Shown here: positions 17,120-25,823 of the stretch, piece after piece | How positions within the stretch are numbered: the stretch's first letter is position 1 | Layout of the letters: each line of letters opens with the position of its first letter | Source: Longilinea sp035560795 | GTDB taxonomy: Bacteria; Chloroflexota; Anaerolineae; Anaerolineales; Anaerolineaceae | Reading direction: 5' to 3' | DNA: 64,000 nucleotides | Assembly: GCA_035560795.1 (NCBI GenBank) | Contig: DATMYV010000039.1 | Coordinates: forward strand, 1 to 64,000 | Translations under genes and position numbers: made by a program | The notes under the pieces: model-generated | What the model saw: only the letters and a program-made list of their open reading frames with translations | What the model was told of the DNA's origin: nothing | The model's database searches: none

Positions 17120-19006
17120 TTACGCAACCAGTGCAACCGCTGGCGTGCGCGCCGCTAATTCAGCTTTCCAATCGCCCTTGACATCAAAACCAAGCGCAGA
17201 AGCCAATGTTTCAATCGCCAATGCGTTCGAATAAACGCCTTGCGGTGCTTGCAGACTTGGATGCGTCTCCTGGAGGCGACCTTCCAGGTTGAGATAATGC
17301 CCTTCAATTTCAGCCCAATTTTCCACCGGTAAAACAACACTCGCAGAGTCAAATAAGGGCGACCTGTATGCTGTTTGAACAACTAAGAATGGGACGTTCT
17401 TCAGTTCATCCTCGAATTTTTGGGTCGAGAAATCATCACCAAGCGCTACAAAAGCTGCTTTGTGCCCGTTTAGTTTGAAGGGAGCGTCCAGTTGAAGTTG
17501 GGAGGCGACCAGACTGTTAGCACCGCCCTTCATTCCAATCACGACGCCGTTCACCGAGGCAGCCAGGTTAATCAAAGCTTGAAGCTCGGTTTCGCCAAGG
17601 CCGTTTCCGAAGACAAAAACGGGGTGCTGTGCCTTTGCCAATAAATCGGCTGCAGCGATCATTTCAGGGCTGCCGGCTTTTTTGCTCAAATTATCCAGCG
17701 CTACAGTCATGTTGCCAGCCTCGGGTTTAATGACTGCATCCGCGGCCACTTCCAGGCTATTAACCTTAGCATCGACCAGAATCAGTTTGGTGCCGTGCGG
17801 TTGTGCCCGTTTGATGAAGAAACCGGCTACTTCATGGTCCTGCACCAAGTCGATGCCAGCCACCAGAATGCAATCCGATGAGTCCAGTGTATTCAGGTCG
17901 CCTTCGAAGGATTTGCCCATTTTCTCAGCAAGCCTTGCAGCCGGTGCTGTCGAAAAGCCTTCCTCAAGGGTGGTTACCATACCGCTCTTCAAATGGTCGA
18001 CGAAGAGCTTTTTGAAATTAACCAGGGCTTCAGCAGGTAAACGCGTTGAGGCTAACGCCGCGATGCCAGTTTCCTTTTGACCTGTAAGTGGTTTGATTTG
18101 CCCAACGATGTGCGCCAATGCCTCTTCCCAGGTTGCCTGCTTGAGAGCACCGTCTTTTCGTACCAGGGGAGTAGTGATGCGTTCGCGCCTCTCATCCATC
18201 GGGTAGAAGCGGCCAACTTTGCACAATACACCGCCATTAACCGCCGCTTCCCAATCGCCTTCGATACGCACAAGTTGATTGTCGCGAGCCGCAACTGTAA
18301 TACCGCAGCCAATTGAACAGCCAATGCAAAACGACGAGGTCGTATCTACCTGGGTCACATGGCCTTTATACGCGCTCTGGCGGTCAATGATTGCGCCAGT
18401 CGGGCAGACTTGAACGCATGAACCGCAGGAAATGCAACTTGATTCACCCAAGGGTGTGGAGCCCAGGTCTGCAATCAGCATGCTGAGCGAGCCGCGTTCT
18501 TCAAAGCCCAGGGTGAAATTGCCAACCAGTTCTCCGCAAGCCCGAACGCAGCGCCGGCAAAGAATGCAGCGGTTGTTGTCAAGGATGAAGTATGGATGGG
18601 ACGCATCGACCGGATATGGGGTCCAGTTCGGCTGGAGTTGCCAATGGGTCATACCCTCGCGATAGGCAGCGTTTTGCAGTTCGCAATCGCCGCCGCTTAA
18701 CTGGCAAAATGGGCAGAAATGATTGCGTTCGCTAAAAATCAGCGTGAGGATAAATTTGCGTGCCGATTTTACTTTTTCAGTGCTTGTACTGACCACCATA
18801 TTGTTGCTAACCGGCAAGGTGCAGGCAGGCTGCAATGTGCGTGAACCCTGGACTTCAACCAGGCAAAGACGGCAGCCGCCATAAGGCGTCAAGTAGGGAT
18901 GGTCACACAGTGTCGGAATTTCAGCGCCAGCCATCTTGGCTGCTTTTAACACAGTAGTACCTTCTGGAACTTGAATTGTTTTTTCATCAATGGTGACGTT
19001 GATCAT
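17120..19006 (-). CDS. hoxU: NuoG/HoxU-like iron-sulfur subunit with truncated molybdopterin-type domain
   Basis: 628 residues, much longer than a classical HoxU (about 240). Order: plant-type [2Fe-2S] domain (PTLCDHPY..GGCRLCLVEV), His-Cys3 [4Fe-4S] (NHFCPFCQLSGGDCELQN), two [4Fe-4S] sites (CILCRRCVRACGEL and CISCGSCVQVCPTGA), a further C-x2-C-x3-C plus GGVLCKVGRF site as in NuoG/formate dehydrogenase, then ~300 residues of a degenerate molybdopterin oxidoreductase fold ending in a NuoG-like NLEGRLQ segment. No catalytic Mo ligand and no H-cluster motif is seen, so it should only wire electrons between flavin subunits and HoxY. GGGAG before 19006 fixes the start. By position and length it may correspond to the HydA of bifurcating [NiFe] enzymes. 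Confidence 0.9.
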   Translation of the reverse strand: MINVTIDEKTIQVPEGTTVLKAAKMAGAEIPTLCDHPYLTPYGGCRLCLVEVQGSRTLQPACTLPVSNNMVVSTSTEKVKSARKFILTLIFSERNHFCPFCQLSGGDCELQNAAYREGMTHWQLQPNWTPYPVDASHPYFILDNNRCILCRRCVRACGELVGNFTLGFEERGSLSMLIADLGSTPLGESSCISCGSCVQVCPTGAIIDRQSAYKGHVTQVDTTSSFCIGCSIGCGITVAARDNQLVRIEGDWEAAVNGGVLCKVGRFYPMDERRERITTPLVRKDGALKQATWEEALAHIVGQIKPLTGQKETGIAALASTRLPAEALVNFKKLFVDHLKSGMVTTLEEGFSTAPAARLAEKMGKSFEGDLNTLDSSDCILVAGIDLVQDHEVAGFFIKRAQPHGTKLILVDAKVNSLEVAADAVIKPEAGNMTVALDNLSKKAGSPEMIAAADLLAKAQHPVFVFGNGLGETELQALINLAASVNGVVIGMKGGANSLVASQLQLDAPFKLNGHKAAFVALGDDFSTQKFEDELKNVPFLVVQTAYRSPLFDSASVVLPVENWAEIEGHYLNLEGRLQETHPSLQAPQGVYSNALAIETLASALGFDVKGDWKAELAARTPAVALVA

Positions 19007-19104
19007 TTGAACTCCCTGTTGCTTCAAATGGGATTACTGGTGATAGCGGAAAAAATCCGTTGATAGACAAGATAAATAATCGAGATCCTGCTTTCTATGT
19101 TGTC

Positions 19105-19133
19105 AGTGTAGCAAAAGGTCGGGTTTCTGGCAG
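19105..19133 (-). promoter_or_regulatory. Possible internal promoter for hoxU-Y-H-W
   Basis: In the 187-nt gap between the channel gene and hoxU, the minus strand carries CTGCCA (19133-19128), a 17-nt spacer, and TACACT (19110-19105) preceded by TGC (extended -10). It would allow independent expression of the catalytic subunits. Confidence 0.35.
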
Positions 19134-19193
19134 GTGTATTCTTTCCTTGATCCAGCCAATGAATATACCCTTTTGCTATCCAATTACTGGCTA

Positions 19194-20126
19194 TTAAGAA
19201 AGCTCCTTTCCGGGTTCTAAAATTGAACGTGGTTGGTTTTTTCGCAGGTAGACAAGCCAATATACTGCTCCAACCATGACTGCCCCGCCGATGATATTTC
19301 CGATCGTTACGGGTAGGAGGTTGCCCAGGAAATTTCCCCAGGTCAGATTGGCAAAATCACCGGCTGTCTTGCCGATGGCCTGAAAAAAGGACGCATTTCC
19401 CCAGGCCTTGATAAAAAGACCGGTGGGGATAAAGTACATGTTCGCCACACTGTGTTCAAATCCTGCCGCAACAAAAGCGGTGATGGGCAGAATGATTGCA
19501 AGGATTTTGTCGGTGGTGCTGCGGGCTGAGTAGGTCAGCCAAACGGCCAGGCAGACCAATGCGTTGCACATGATGCCAGATGCCAAAGCAGGGATGAAGG
19601 ATAGTCCAGCTTTCGCATTTGCCATATTCAGTGCATTGAGGCCAATCGCGCCATTGCCCTGCATGTACTGATTTGTAATCACCATGATCAAGGCAGTCAG
19701 GATCGACCCGATAAAATTCCCGGCATAGACGATGGCCCAATTTCGCAGAAGCTGGCGCAGGTTGATCTTATGGCTCATGAAAGCCATGATGATCAGGTTG
19801 TTGCCAGTAAATAATTCTGCCCCACCGACAATGACAAGAATCAGACCTAACGAAAAGGCAATTCCTGCCACCAAGCGAGTGATTCCGTAAGGAAGGGCAC
19901 TGGTGGCACTGACCTGCCCCAATGCGTCTTTAATGGTGATGCTACCTGCGCTGACCGTTGTGGCAAAAATGGCTCCCAGTGCGATAAATGCGCCAGCTAG
20001 AATGGCCAGAAGGAATAACCGGCCAGCAGCCATGTTGGCTTTCTTCACGCCAATCGTCTCGGCCTTTTGGGCCATATCGGGAGGCAGGATAGCATCGATA
20101 GAGAATTCGCCGTTCATGCTCATCAT
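19194..20126 (-). CDS. Formate/nitrite transporter family channel
   Basis: 310 residues with six predicted membrane helices of the FNT fold. Family signatures are GGAELFTGNNLI and GFEHSVANMYFIP. Such channels carry formate, nitrite, hydrosulfide or small carboxylates; the substrate is not fixed by sequence alone. Its start codon overlaps the stop of the preceding NuoF-type gene by 4 nt, so it is translated with the hydrogenase. Formate seems the likeliest cargo in this setting (inference), yet no formate dehydrogenase or pyruvate-formate lyase is in the window. Confidence 0.9.
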   Translation of the reverse strand: MMSMNGEFSIDAILPPDMAQKAETIGVKKANMAAGRLFLLAILAGAFIALGAIFATTVSAGSITIKDALGQVSATSALPYGITRLVAGIAFSLGLILVIVGGAELFTGNNLIIMAFMSHKINLRQLLRNWAIVYAGNFIGSILTALIMVITNQYMQGNGAIGLNALNMANAKAGLSFIPALASGIMCNALVCLAVWLTYSARSTTDKILAIILPITAFVAAGFEHSVANMYFIPTGLFIKAWGNASFFQAIGKTAGDFANLTWGNFLGNLLPVTIGNIIGGAVMVGAVYWLVYLRKNQPRSILEPGKELS

Positions 20127-21799
20127 TGTTTCGCTATCGTTCCGGTTGGCTCAAAGACTTTTTCTATATGGAGGTGGGGTTTCATTGTGCAAACACCAGC
20201 CGGGCAAACCTTTAGCCGAATGTGGGCTTCCACTTCTGCACGGAAATATTTGAGGATATCCGCCATGGGTGTGCCGGCCGTTTGACCGAGGCCGCAATTC
20301 GACATAATTGCCATATTGCTGCTCAACTCAAGCAGGGTATCAAGGTCTTTCAAGGTGCCCTGCCCCTCGGTGATGGAGGTCAGGATTTCATAGGCACGCT
20401 GCGAGCCAATACGGCACGGGCCGCATTTTCCGCAACTTTCGACCCGGAAGAAGTTTACGAGCACCCTTGCCAGATCTACCACGCAGGTATCTTCATCGCA
20501 GATCAATAAGGCCCCTGAACCCAGTGCAACCCCGGCTTTACCAAAGGAGTCGAAATCCATGGGAGTATCTTGCAAACTGGTCGGAATGACTGATCCGCTC
20601 GAGCCGCCAGTTTGTGCCAGTTTGAAAGAAGAACCTTTTTTCATCCCTTTGGCATAAATCGTGATGATCTCGCGTAGAGTGATTCCCATGGGAACCTCGA
20701 CAACGCCGGTGACGTTGATATTGCCAAGCATTGTGTAGACCTTGGTTCCGGGGCTGCTGGGTGTGCCAAAAGAATGGTACCAACTGGCGCCATGACGGAT
20801 GATCGCTGGGACATTTGCCAGCGTTTCGACATTATTGACCAGGGTCGGCTTGCCCCATAAACCATTGGTGGTTGGGAAAGGCGGGCGAGACCGCGGAACA
20901 CCAGGTTTGCCTTCGATCGATTCGATCAACGCTGTTTCTTCTCCGCAAATGTAAGCTCCTGCGCCGCTGTGGATGTGAATTTTGAAGTTAAAATCGGTTT
21001 CAAAAATATGCTCACCCAGGAAACCCATCTCTTGCGCTTTTAAAATCGCACGGTGCATCCGTTCCTGCGCAAGCGAATATTCGCCGCGGATGTAGATGTA
21101 GCCTTCGCTGGCACCGACAGCGTAACCTGCAATCGTCATGGCTTCGATGATGCTGTGAGGGTCGCCTTCCAGGATCAAACGGTCTTTAAACGTACCGGGC
21201 TCGCTTTCATCAGCATTACAAATAACGTATTTTTGGTCGGCGGTTGTTTTGGCAACAAATTTCCACTTCAGGCCGGTTGGGAATCCTGCACCGCCGCGTC
21301 CGCGCAATCCGGATTTTTCCAATTCAGCGATCACATCCGCAGGTGTCATTTCTGCCAGAACCTTGCCAAGAGCCTGATAACCATCATTGATGATGTAATC
21401 TTCAACACTTTCCGGGTCGATCAAACCGGCGCGCTCCAAAACAATGCGCTGTTCCGCTGGCAGCGTGCCTTTCCGAGCGGATAACCAGGCGATGCGGCCG
21501 GTCATTTCTTTGAGCGGCGCCTGCAAGCCGGCAGCTATGCGGCCTTTGTAAAGATGTTCATCAACCAGGGTATGAACATTTTCCGGTGCAATTGGACCGT
21601 AGATGACTGCATCAGGGTACACAATAACCAGCGGAGTGGCATCGTGGCGGCCGATATCAATCACCATGGATAGCGATATTTCATCCTGTAGGCCGAAGGC
21701 AGCGATTTCTTCCTCAAGTTTCGCATAGACCTGTTGTGCACCCCGCTCCATGCTCTGCGAGTCGCCCGAAACAAGTACCATTGCTCGATAAGTTTTCAT
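20123..21799 (-). CDS. hoxF: NuoF/HoxF-type NADH- and FMN-binding diaphorase subunit
   Basis: 558 residues from the ATG at 21799 (MKTYRAMVLV), preceded by GGAG. An N-terminal thioredoxin-like domain (1-~110) has lost all cluster cysteines. The NADH/FMN domain follows, with GLRGRGGAGFPTGLKW, CNADESEPGTFKDR and GAGAYICGEETALIES, then the [4Fe-4S] motif ESCGKCGPCR near 450. No C-terminal ferredoxin domain, unlike the second NuoF homologue at 22378-24159. It should exchange electrons with NAD(H). Overlaps the channel gene by 4 nt. Confidence 0.9.
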   Translation of the reverse strand: MKTYRAMVLVSGDSQSMERGAQQVYAKLEEEIAAFGLQDEISLSMVIDIGRHDATPLVIVYPDAVIYGPIAPENVHTLVDEHLYKGRIAAGLQAPLKEMTGRIAWLSARKGTLPAEQRIVLERAGLIDPESVEDYIINDGYQALGKVLAEMTPADVIAELEKSGLRGRGGAGFPTGLKWKFVAKTTADQKYVICNADESEPGTFKDRLILEGDPHSIIEAMTIAGYAVGASEGYIYIRGEYSLAQERMHRAILKAQEMGFLGEHIFETDFNFKIHIHSGAGAYICGEETALIESIEGKPGVPRSRPPFPTTNGLWGKPTLVNNVETLANVPAIIRHGASWYHSFGTPSSPGTKVYTMLGNINVTGVVEVPMGITLREIITIYAKGMKKGSSFKLAQTGGSSGSVIPTSLQDTPMDFDSFGKAGVALGSGALLICDEDTCVVDLARVLVNFFRVESCGKCGPCRIGSQRAYEILTSITEGQGTLKDLDTLLELSSNMAIMSNCGLGQTAGTPMADILKYFRAEVEAHIRLKVCPAGVCTMKPHLHIEKVFEPTGTIAKQ

Positions 21800-21815
21800 T
21801 GTTTGGCTCCTTTGA

Positions 21816-22295
21816 TTAACTGTAACGAGCAAGGATCTCAGCGACCTGTCCAGGAGCGACATTTCCGTAAATGTCGTCATCAATAATGAAAACCGGCCCA
21901 ACGCCGCAGACGCCAAGGCAGCTTGTTGTCACCAGAGTCCATTTACCATCCGAACTGGTCTCGCCTGATTCTAGATCGAGAATGTCGAGCAGCGATTGCC
22001 ATACCTGGCGTCCGCCAACAACATGGCAGGGGGCGCTTTCGCAAAACTGGATGATATGCCGGCCGCGTGGTTTGGTAGAAAACATGCTGTAAAAGCTGGA
22101 AACGGCAAATAACTGGCTTTTTGGTACACGAAGCTGCCGGCTAATTTCTTCCAACGCTTGAGCGGGCAAATATCCAAGGGCGCGGTTCACATCGTTAAGA
22201 ATCGGGATCAATTCATCGATCGTGGCTCCGTGTTCTTTTACGGCTTTTTTCACCGCTTCGAGAACGACCTGGCCATCTACTGTCGCAACGGTCAT
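21816..22295 (-). CDS. hoxE: NuoE/HoxE-type [2Fe-2S] subunit
   Basis: 159-residue thioredoxin-fold ferredoxin. Its four ligands are in CESAPC and CLGVC. It pairs with the HoxF-like protein encoded 16 nt downstream. GGAGGAG lies just before the ATG. An 82-nt gap with a hairpin separates it from the upstream hydB-like gene, hinting that hoxE-hoxF-channel form a sub-module. Confidence 0.92.
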   Translation of the reverse strand: MTVATVDGQVVLEAVKKAVKEHGATIDELIPILNDVNRALGYLPAQALEEISRQLRVPKSQLFAVSSFYSMFSTKPRGRHIIQFCESAPCHVVGGRQVWQSLLDILDLESGETSSDGKWTLVTTSCLGVCGVGPVFIIDDDIYGNVAPGQVAEILARYS

Positions 22296-22334
22296 GCTCT
22301 CCTCCTTGGTGGTAACGGGCTATCATGTAAAACC

Positions 22335-22374
22335 GTTTCAAGGTGCCTATACGGATTCGTGAGCACCTCGAAAC
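22335..22374 (-). promoter_or_regulatory. Intercistronic hairpin between hydB-like and hoxE-like genes
   Basis: GTTTC-A-AGGTGC (22335-22346) pairs with GCACCT-C-GAAAC (22363-22374): 11 base pairs with one mismatch and a 16-nt loop. No T-run on the transcribed strand. Likely an RNA processing or stability element separating the two halves of the operon. Confidence 0.45.
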
Positions 22375-22377
22375 CTG

Positions 22378-24159
22378 TCAGCAAATGACGATCGCGTTAA
22401 AGTTACAGACCTGCATACATATACCGCAGCGAACGCATGTGTCCGGATCAATCACGTGAGTCTGGCGGCGTTCGCCGGTAATGGCACCGGTTGGACAGTT
22501 GCGTGCGCATACAGTACATCCCGTGCAAAAATCCGGCAGAATTTCATAGCGGATTAAGGCTTTACAAACTTTGGCGGGACACCGTTTTTCCTTAATGTGG
22601 ATTTCATATTCATCACGGAAATGCTTGAGCGTGCTGACCACCGGCGTCGGGGCGCCTTGACCTAAACCGCACAGGCTATCCTGTTTGATTTGCTCGCACA
22701 ACGTTTCAAGCAGTTCGAGGTCGCCTTCCTGGCCTTTACCACCGCAAATTCGGTCCAGTATTTCAAGAATACGCTTTGTGCCGACCCGGCAGGGAGTGCA
22801 TTTTCCGCAGCTTTCTTCCTGGGTGAATTCCATGAAGAAACGGGCAATATCCACCATGCAGGTCTCTTCATCCATCACCACCAGGCCGCCTGAACCCATC
22901 ATCGAACCAGCCGCTGTCAAGGATTCATAATCCACCGGCAGATCCAGGTAAGCTTCTGGTAAACAACCGCCCATGGGACCGCCGGTTTGAATGGCTTTAA
23001 ATCCCTTATCTTCCTTGATGCCGCCGCCCACATCGAAAATGACTTCACGCAATGAAATGCCGAATGGCACCTCAATCAGACCGGTGTGCTTTACGTCGCC
23101 GGCCAATGCAAAGGTTTTTGTGCCTTTGCTTTTTTCAGTACCATATTGGGCATACCAGGCAGCGCCATTGGTGATGATTTGAGAAACATTTGCGAAAGTT
23201 TCAACATTATTGACGTTGGATGGCTTGGCCCACAGGCCGCTGACGGCAGGAAAAGGCGGGCGCGGACGAGGTTCGCCACGCTTGCCTTCAATGGAGGCCA
23301 TCAGAGCAGTTTCTTCGCCGCAGACGAAAGCGCCGGCACCCATGCGGACTTCCAGATCGAAGGAGAAATCAGTTCCAAGGATATTCTTCCCCAGAAAACC
23401 CATGGCACGGGCCTGATCAATGGCGATATTCAAAGTCTGCACTGCAATTGGGTACTCAGCACGGCAGTAGATATACCCCTGGGAAGAGCCAATGGCGTAA
23501 GCAGCAATGATCATTCCCTCGATGACTGCATGAGGGTCGCCTTCCAGAACCCGCCGGTTCATGAACGCGCCCGGATCGCCCTCATCGGCATTGCAGATGA
23601 CGTATTTGACCGAACCGGCACTGGCGCGGCAGAACTGCCATTTTTTTGCCGTAGGGAACCCGGCACCGCCGCGTCCGCGCAAGCCTGACGCCAAGACTTC
23701 GTCAATCACCTGTTCAGGTGTCATGGAGGTCAGTGCTTTAGCCAGGCCCATATAGCCGTCTTCGGCGATATAGTCCTCGATATTTTCAGGATCGATTTTG
23801 CCGCAATTGCGTAAAACGACCCGCACTTCTTTGGCGGTTGGGGCGCTGAGTTCTTCGTCGATGGAACTCTCGGCTGCCAGTTCAAATTTCTTGGCAATGC
23901 GCCCTTTGAGGAAGTGCTCTTCAACAATATAAGGGATATCATCCACCGTGTACCCGGTGTAGTGAACACCTTCCGGATATACCATCATTTCCGGACCCTG
24001 AGAACAATTCCCGATCCGTGAAGTTTCGAGTACCTGGACTTCGTCGATCAATCCCTGGGCAACCAGTTCATCCTGAAAGGCATCCAGGGCGTCGTGAGCA
24101 CCTTTTCGCAGGCATTCCGGATCGACACAGACCAGTACGTGTGAGCGATAATACTTCAT
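22378..24159 (-). CDS. hydB: HydB-type flavin diaphorase subunit with C-terminal 2[4Fe-4S] ferredoxin domain
   Basis: 593 residues. N-terminal thioredoxin-like domain (1-~110) with only three of four expected cluster cysteines (CVDPEC and GNCSQGP, the fourth position being Arg). NADH/FMN domain with GLRGRGGAGFPTAKKW, CNADEGDPGAFMNR and GAGAFVCGEETALMAS; [4Fe-4S] motif ESCGKCTPCR; then a C-terminal ferredoxin domain with CTGCTVCARNCPTGA and CVRCGICMQVC. This architecture is that of HydB, the bifurcating flavin subunit of HydABC hydrogenases, rather than plain NuoF. Bifurcation is inferred from architecture and the neighbouring cassette. Confidence 0.9.
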   Translation of the reverse strand: MKYYRSHVLVCVDPECLRKGAHDALDAFQDELVAQGLIDEVQVLETSRIGNCSQGPEMMVYPEGVHYTGYTVDDIPYIVEEHFLKGRIAKKFELAAESSIDEELSAPTAKEVRVVLRNCGKIDPENIEDYIAEDGYMGLAKALTSMTPEQVIDEVLASGLRGRGGAGFPTAKKWQFCRASAGSVKYVICNADEGDPGAFMNRRVLEGDPHAVIEGMIIAAYAIGSSQGYIYCRAEYPIAVQTLNIAIDQARAMGFLGKNILGTDFSFDLEVRMGAGAFVCGEETALMASIEGKRGEPRPRPPFPAVSGLWAKPSNVNNVETFANVSQIITNGAAWYAQYGTEKSKGTKTFALAGDVKHTGLIEVPFGISLREVIFDVGGGIKEDKGFKAIQTGGPMGGCLPEAYLDLPVDYESLTAAGSMMGSGGLVVMDEETCMVDIARFFMEFTQEESCGKCTPCRVGTKRILEILDRICGGKGQEGDLELLETLCEQIKQDSLCGLGQGAPTPVVSTLKHFRDEYEIHIKEKRCPAKVCKALIRYEILPDFCTGCTVCARNCPTGAITGERRQTHVIDPDTCVRCGICMQVCNFNAIVIC

Positions 24160-24188
24160 TTGAATAACCTTGTTGTCCTGTATTTTGT

Positions 24189-24560
24189 CTACTGGATCGC
24201 GATCTTGTGATCTTCGACGACCTTGCCTTCGCCAACGTGCTCTTTGAGAATCCGGCGGGCAACATCAGGTGTGACTTTTCCGTATGTGACTTTGGCATCC
24301 TCACCAACAGTGACCATGACGATCGGTTCTCGTTCGCATAAACCGATGCAACCCGTCTGGGTGACAGTGATTCCGCTTAGGTTGTTTTTTTCAATCGTTT
24401 CAAGAATGGCTTTCATGGTTTCGCGGGCACCGGCTGCAATTCCACAGGTTCCCATGCCAACAACGACCTGAATATTTCCCGCCGCTGTCTTCATTTTCCG
24501 TTTTTCGAGGGCTTCTTCACGAATTCTTTTCAAATCATCGAGGGTTTTTATCGTAGGCAT
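24189..24560 (-). CDS. Thioredoxin-like (2Fe-2S) ferredoxin
   Basis: 123 residues. A basic N-terminal helix (~1-30) is followed by a thioredoxin-fold domain with MGTCGIAAGA and TGCIGLCE. Only three cysteines occupy the usual four-ligand region, as often in this small family that accompanies HydB. It resembles the N-terminal domain of HydB/NuoF as a free protein and probably docks on the diaphorase. AGGAG lies 7 nt before the ATG; hydB follows after 29 nt. Confidence 0.85.
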   Translation of the reverse strand: MPTIKTLDDLKRIREEALEKRKMKTAAGNIQVVVGMGTCGIAAGARETMKAILETIEKNNLSGITVTQTGCIGLCEREPIVMVTVGEDAKVTYGKVTPDVARRILKEHVGEGKVVEDHKIAIQ

Positions 24561-24598
24561 TGCATCGCTCCTATAGGGTAGGTTGCTTGTTTTGTTTG

Positions 24599-25192
24599 CT
24601 AAGGTTGGGTGAATGTTGTTTCACCAACAGGCTGGACAGCCTGGATCCCATCATCGATCATTTCGCGTAAAAAATGAATGACAGCCGGTTCGCTCAAAGG
24701 AATCCCTTCCAACTCCTTTTTAATTACCGCGTCATCGAATCGATATTCCTCATCATTTCCGCGGTAGGTAAAAATCCAATGGACTTGCGGGAAACCGATT
24801 TCCAGGCTCAAAATGGTTCCGGATAAATCGCCAAGTGGCATGCGGTCGATATGGCTGCGCTGAAACTCTACTTCCACCCGGGTCCCCACCCCTTCTTGGG
24901 ATTGCAGGGTCAAGAAACCTCCACAGCTTTCCGCAGCCATTTTCAGGAAAGGCAAACCCAAACCCACCTTGCGAGTGGTGCGCGAGGTTACAAAAGGGTC
25001 GGTAACGTGAGCAGCTGTTTCAGCATCCATACCGGTGCCGTCATCCGTAATCATCATGTACAGCCGGTCCGAACGAGAATCTTCTGAGACCAAAATGTCA
25101 ATATTTTTTGCCTTTGCATTGACACTGTTCTCGGCGATATCCAGAAGATGCAACGATAATTCTCTCAAACCGACCAGCCTTATAAAGATCAA
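24599..25192 (-). CDS. GHKL-type ATPase of the hydrogenase cassette
   Basis: 197 residues. N-box DIAENSVNA, G1 DDGTGMD and G2 KVGLGLPFLKM mark a histidine-kinase-like ATP-binding domain, with no phospho-acceptor histidine domain, membrane segment or sensor. The last ~60 residues are unrecognised. Proteins of this type recur beside HydC/HydB genes of bifurcating hydrogenases; their function is not established. Overlaps the upstream nuoE-like gene by 4 nt. Confidence 0.85.
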   Translation of the reverse strand: MIFIRLVGLRELSLHLLDIAENSVNAKAKNIDILVSEDSRSDRLYMMITDDGTGMDAETAAHVTDPFVTSRTTRKVGLGLPFLKMAAESCGGFLTLQSQEGVGTRVEVEFQRSHIDRMPLGDLSGTILSLEIGFPQVHWIFTYRGNDEEYRFDDAVIKKELEGIPLSEPAVIHFLREMIDDGIQAVQPVGETTFTQP

Positions 25193-25695
25193 TCCTGCAA
25201 TGAACGGATGGACTGAGGAAGCTTGTTCGGGCGGACCCGCCCCACAACCTCGTCATCAATGGCCATGACCGGGGCCTGCGAGCAGGCACCCACGCAGCGG
25301 CAGACCTCCAAAGTGATTCCGCCGTCTTTTGTGGTCTGTCCTATGTCAATTCCCAATAATTGCTTGGCCTTTTCGATCAGCTGCGGGGTCCCGCCGACAT
25401 AACAAGCAGTTCCCATGCAGAATTTGACAACGTGACGTCCGCGCGGTGTGGTGGTAAAGAAAGAGTAAAACGACACAACGCCGTGAACTGAACTGACAGG
25501 TACTTTCAACTCCTTCGCGACATGGTCCTGCATGGCTTCTGAAACAAAACCGATTTGTTTTTGCAGTTCATTCAAGACAACCATCGTTGCACCGGGTCGG
25601 TCGCGGTTCACCGCGAGAATTCGGTCGATGACCTTTTTCTGCTCAGGGTGGCGCAGCGGATCGTTTTCAGGAATGCTATCAAGATGGTCAGACAT
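25189..25695 (-). CDS. hydC: HydC/NuoE-type [2Fe-2S] subunit
   Basis: 168 residues, thioredoxin-like ferredoxin with ligands in CMGTAC and CRCVGAC. Second NuoE homologue of the locus and longer at the N-terminus than the one at 21816-22295. Its association with the GHKL ATPase and the HydB-type protein marks it as the HydC partner. Known role of the family: [2Fe-2S] relay next to the FMN subunit. Confidence 0.9.
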   Translation of the reverse strand: MSDHLDSIPENDPLRHPEQKKVIDRILAVNRDRPGATMVVLNELQKQIGFVSEAMQDHVAKELKVPVSSVHGVVSFYSFFTTTPRGRHVVKFCMGTACYVGGTPQLIEKAKQLLGIDIGQTTKDGGITLEVCRCVGACSQAPVMAIDDEVVGRVRPNKLPQSIRSLQD

Positions 25696-25823
25696 ACCTA
25701 TCTCCAGAAAGATATTTTTTGATAATTATCGGTTTCCAAACCGTATTTCTCTTTTTACAGTGTACATGTCAAACCTTGAAAGGGTCAATTTATGAATGTC
25801 ATCGAAAGCCTGGAAACATATCT

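Noticed and set aside
17120..19006. Formate dehydrogenase catalytic subunit, because of the CIGCSIGCG/GGVLCKVGRF motifs and the nearby formate-type channel
   Set aside because: The molybdopterin region is short and degenerate with no recognisable Mo-ligating Cys or Sec; the overall plan matches NuoG-like wiring subunits.
17120..24159. [FeFe] hydrogenase catalytic subunit (HydA) suggested by the bifurcation cassette
   Set aside because: No H-cluster motifs (TSCCP, MPCxxKxxE types) occur in any frame of this region; the catalytic subunit is the [NiFe] HoxH/HoxY pair.
20123..25695. Part of a respiratory complex I operon
   Set aside because: NuoE, NuoF and NuoG homologues are present but no membrane or Q-module subunits; HoxH, HoxY and hyp genes show it is a hydrogenase.
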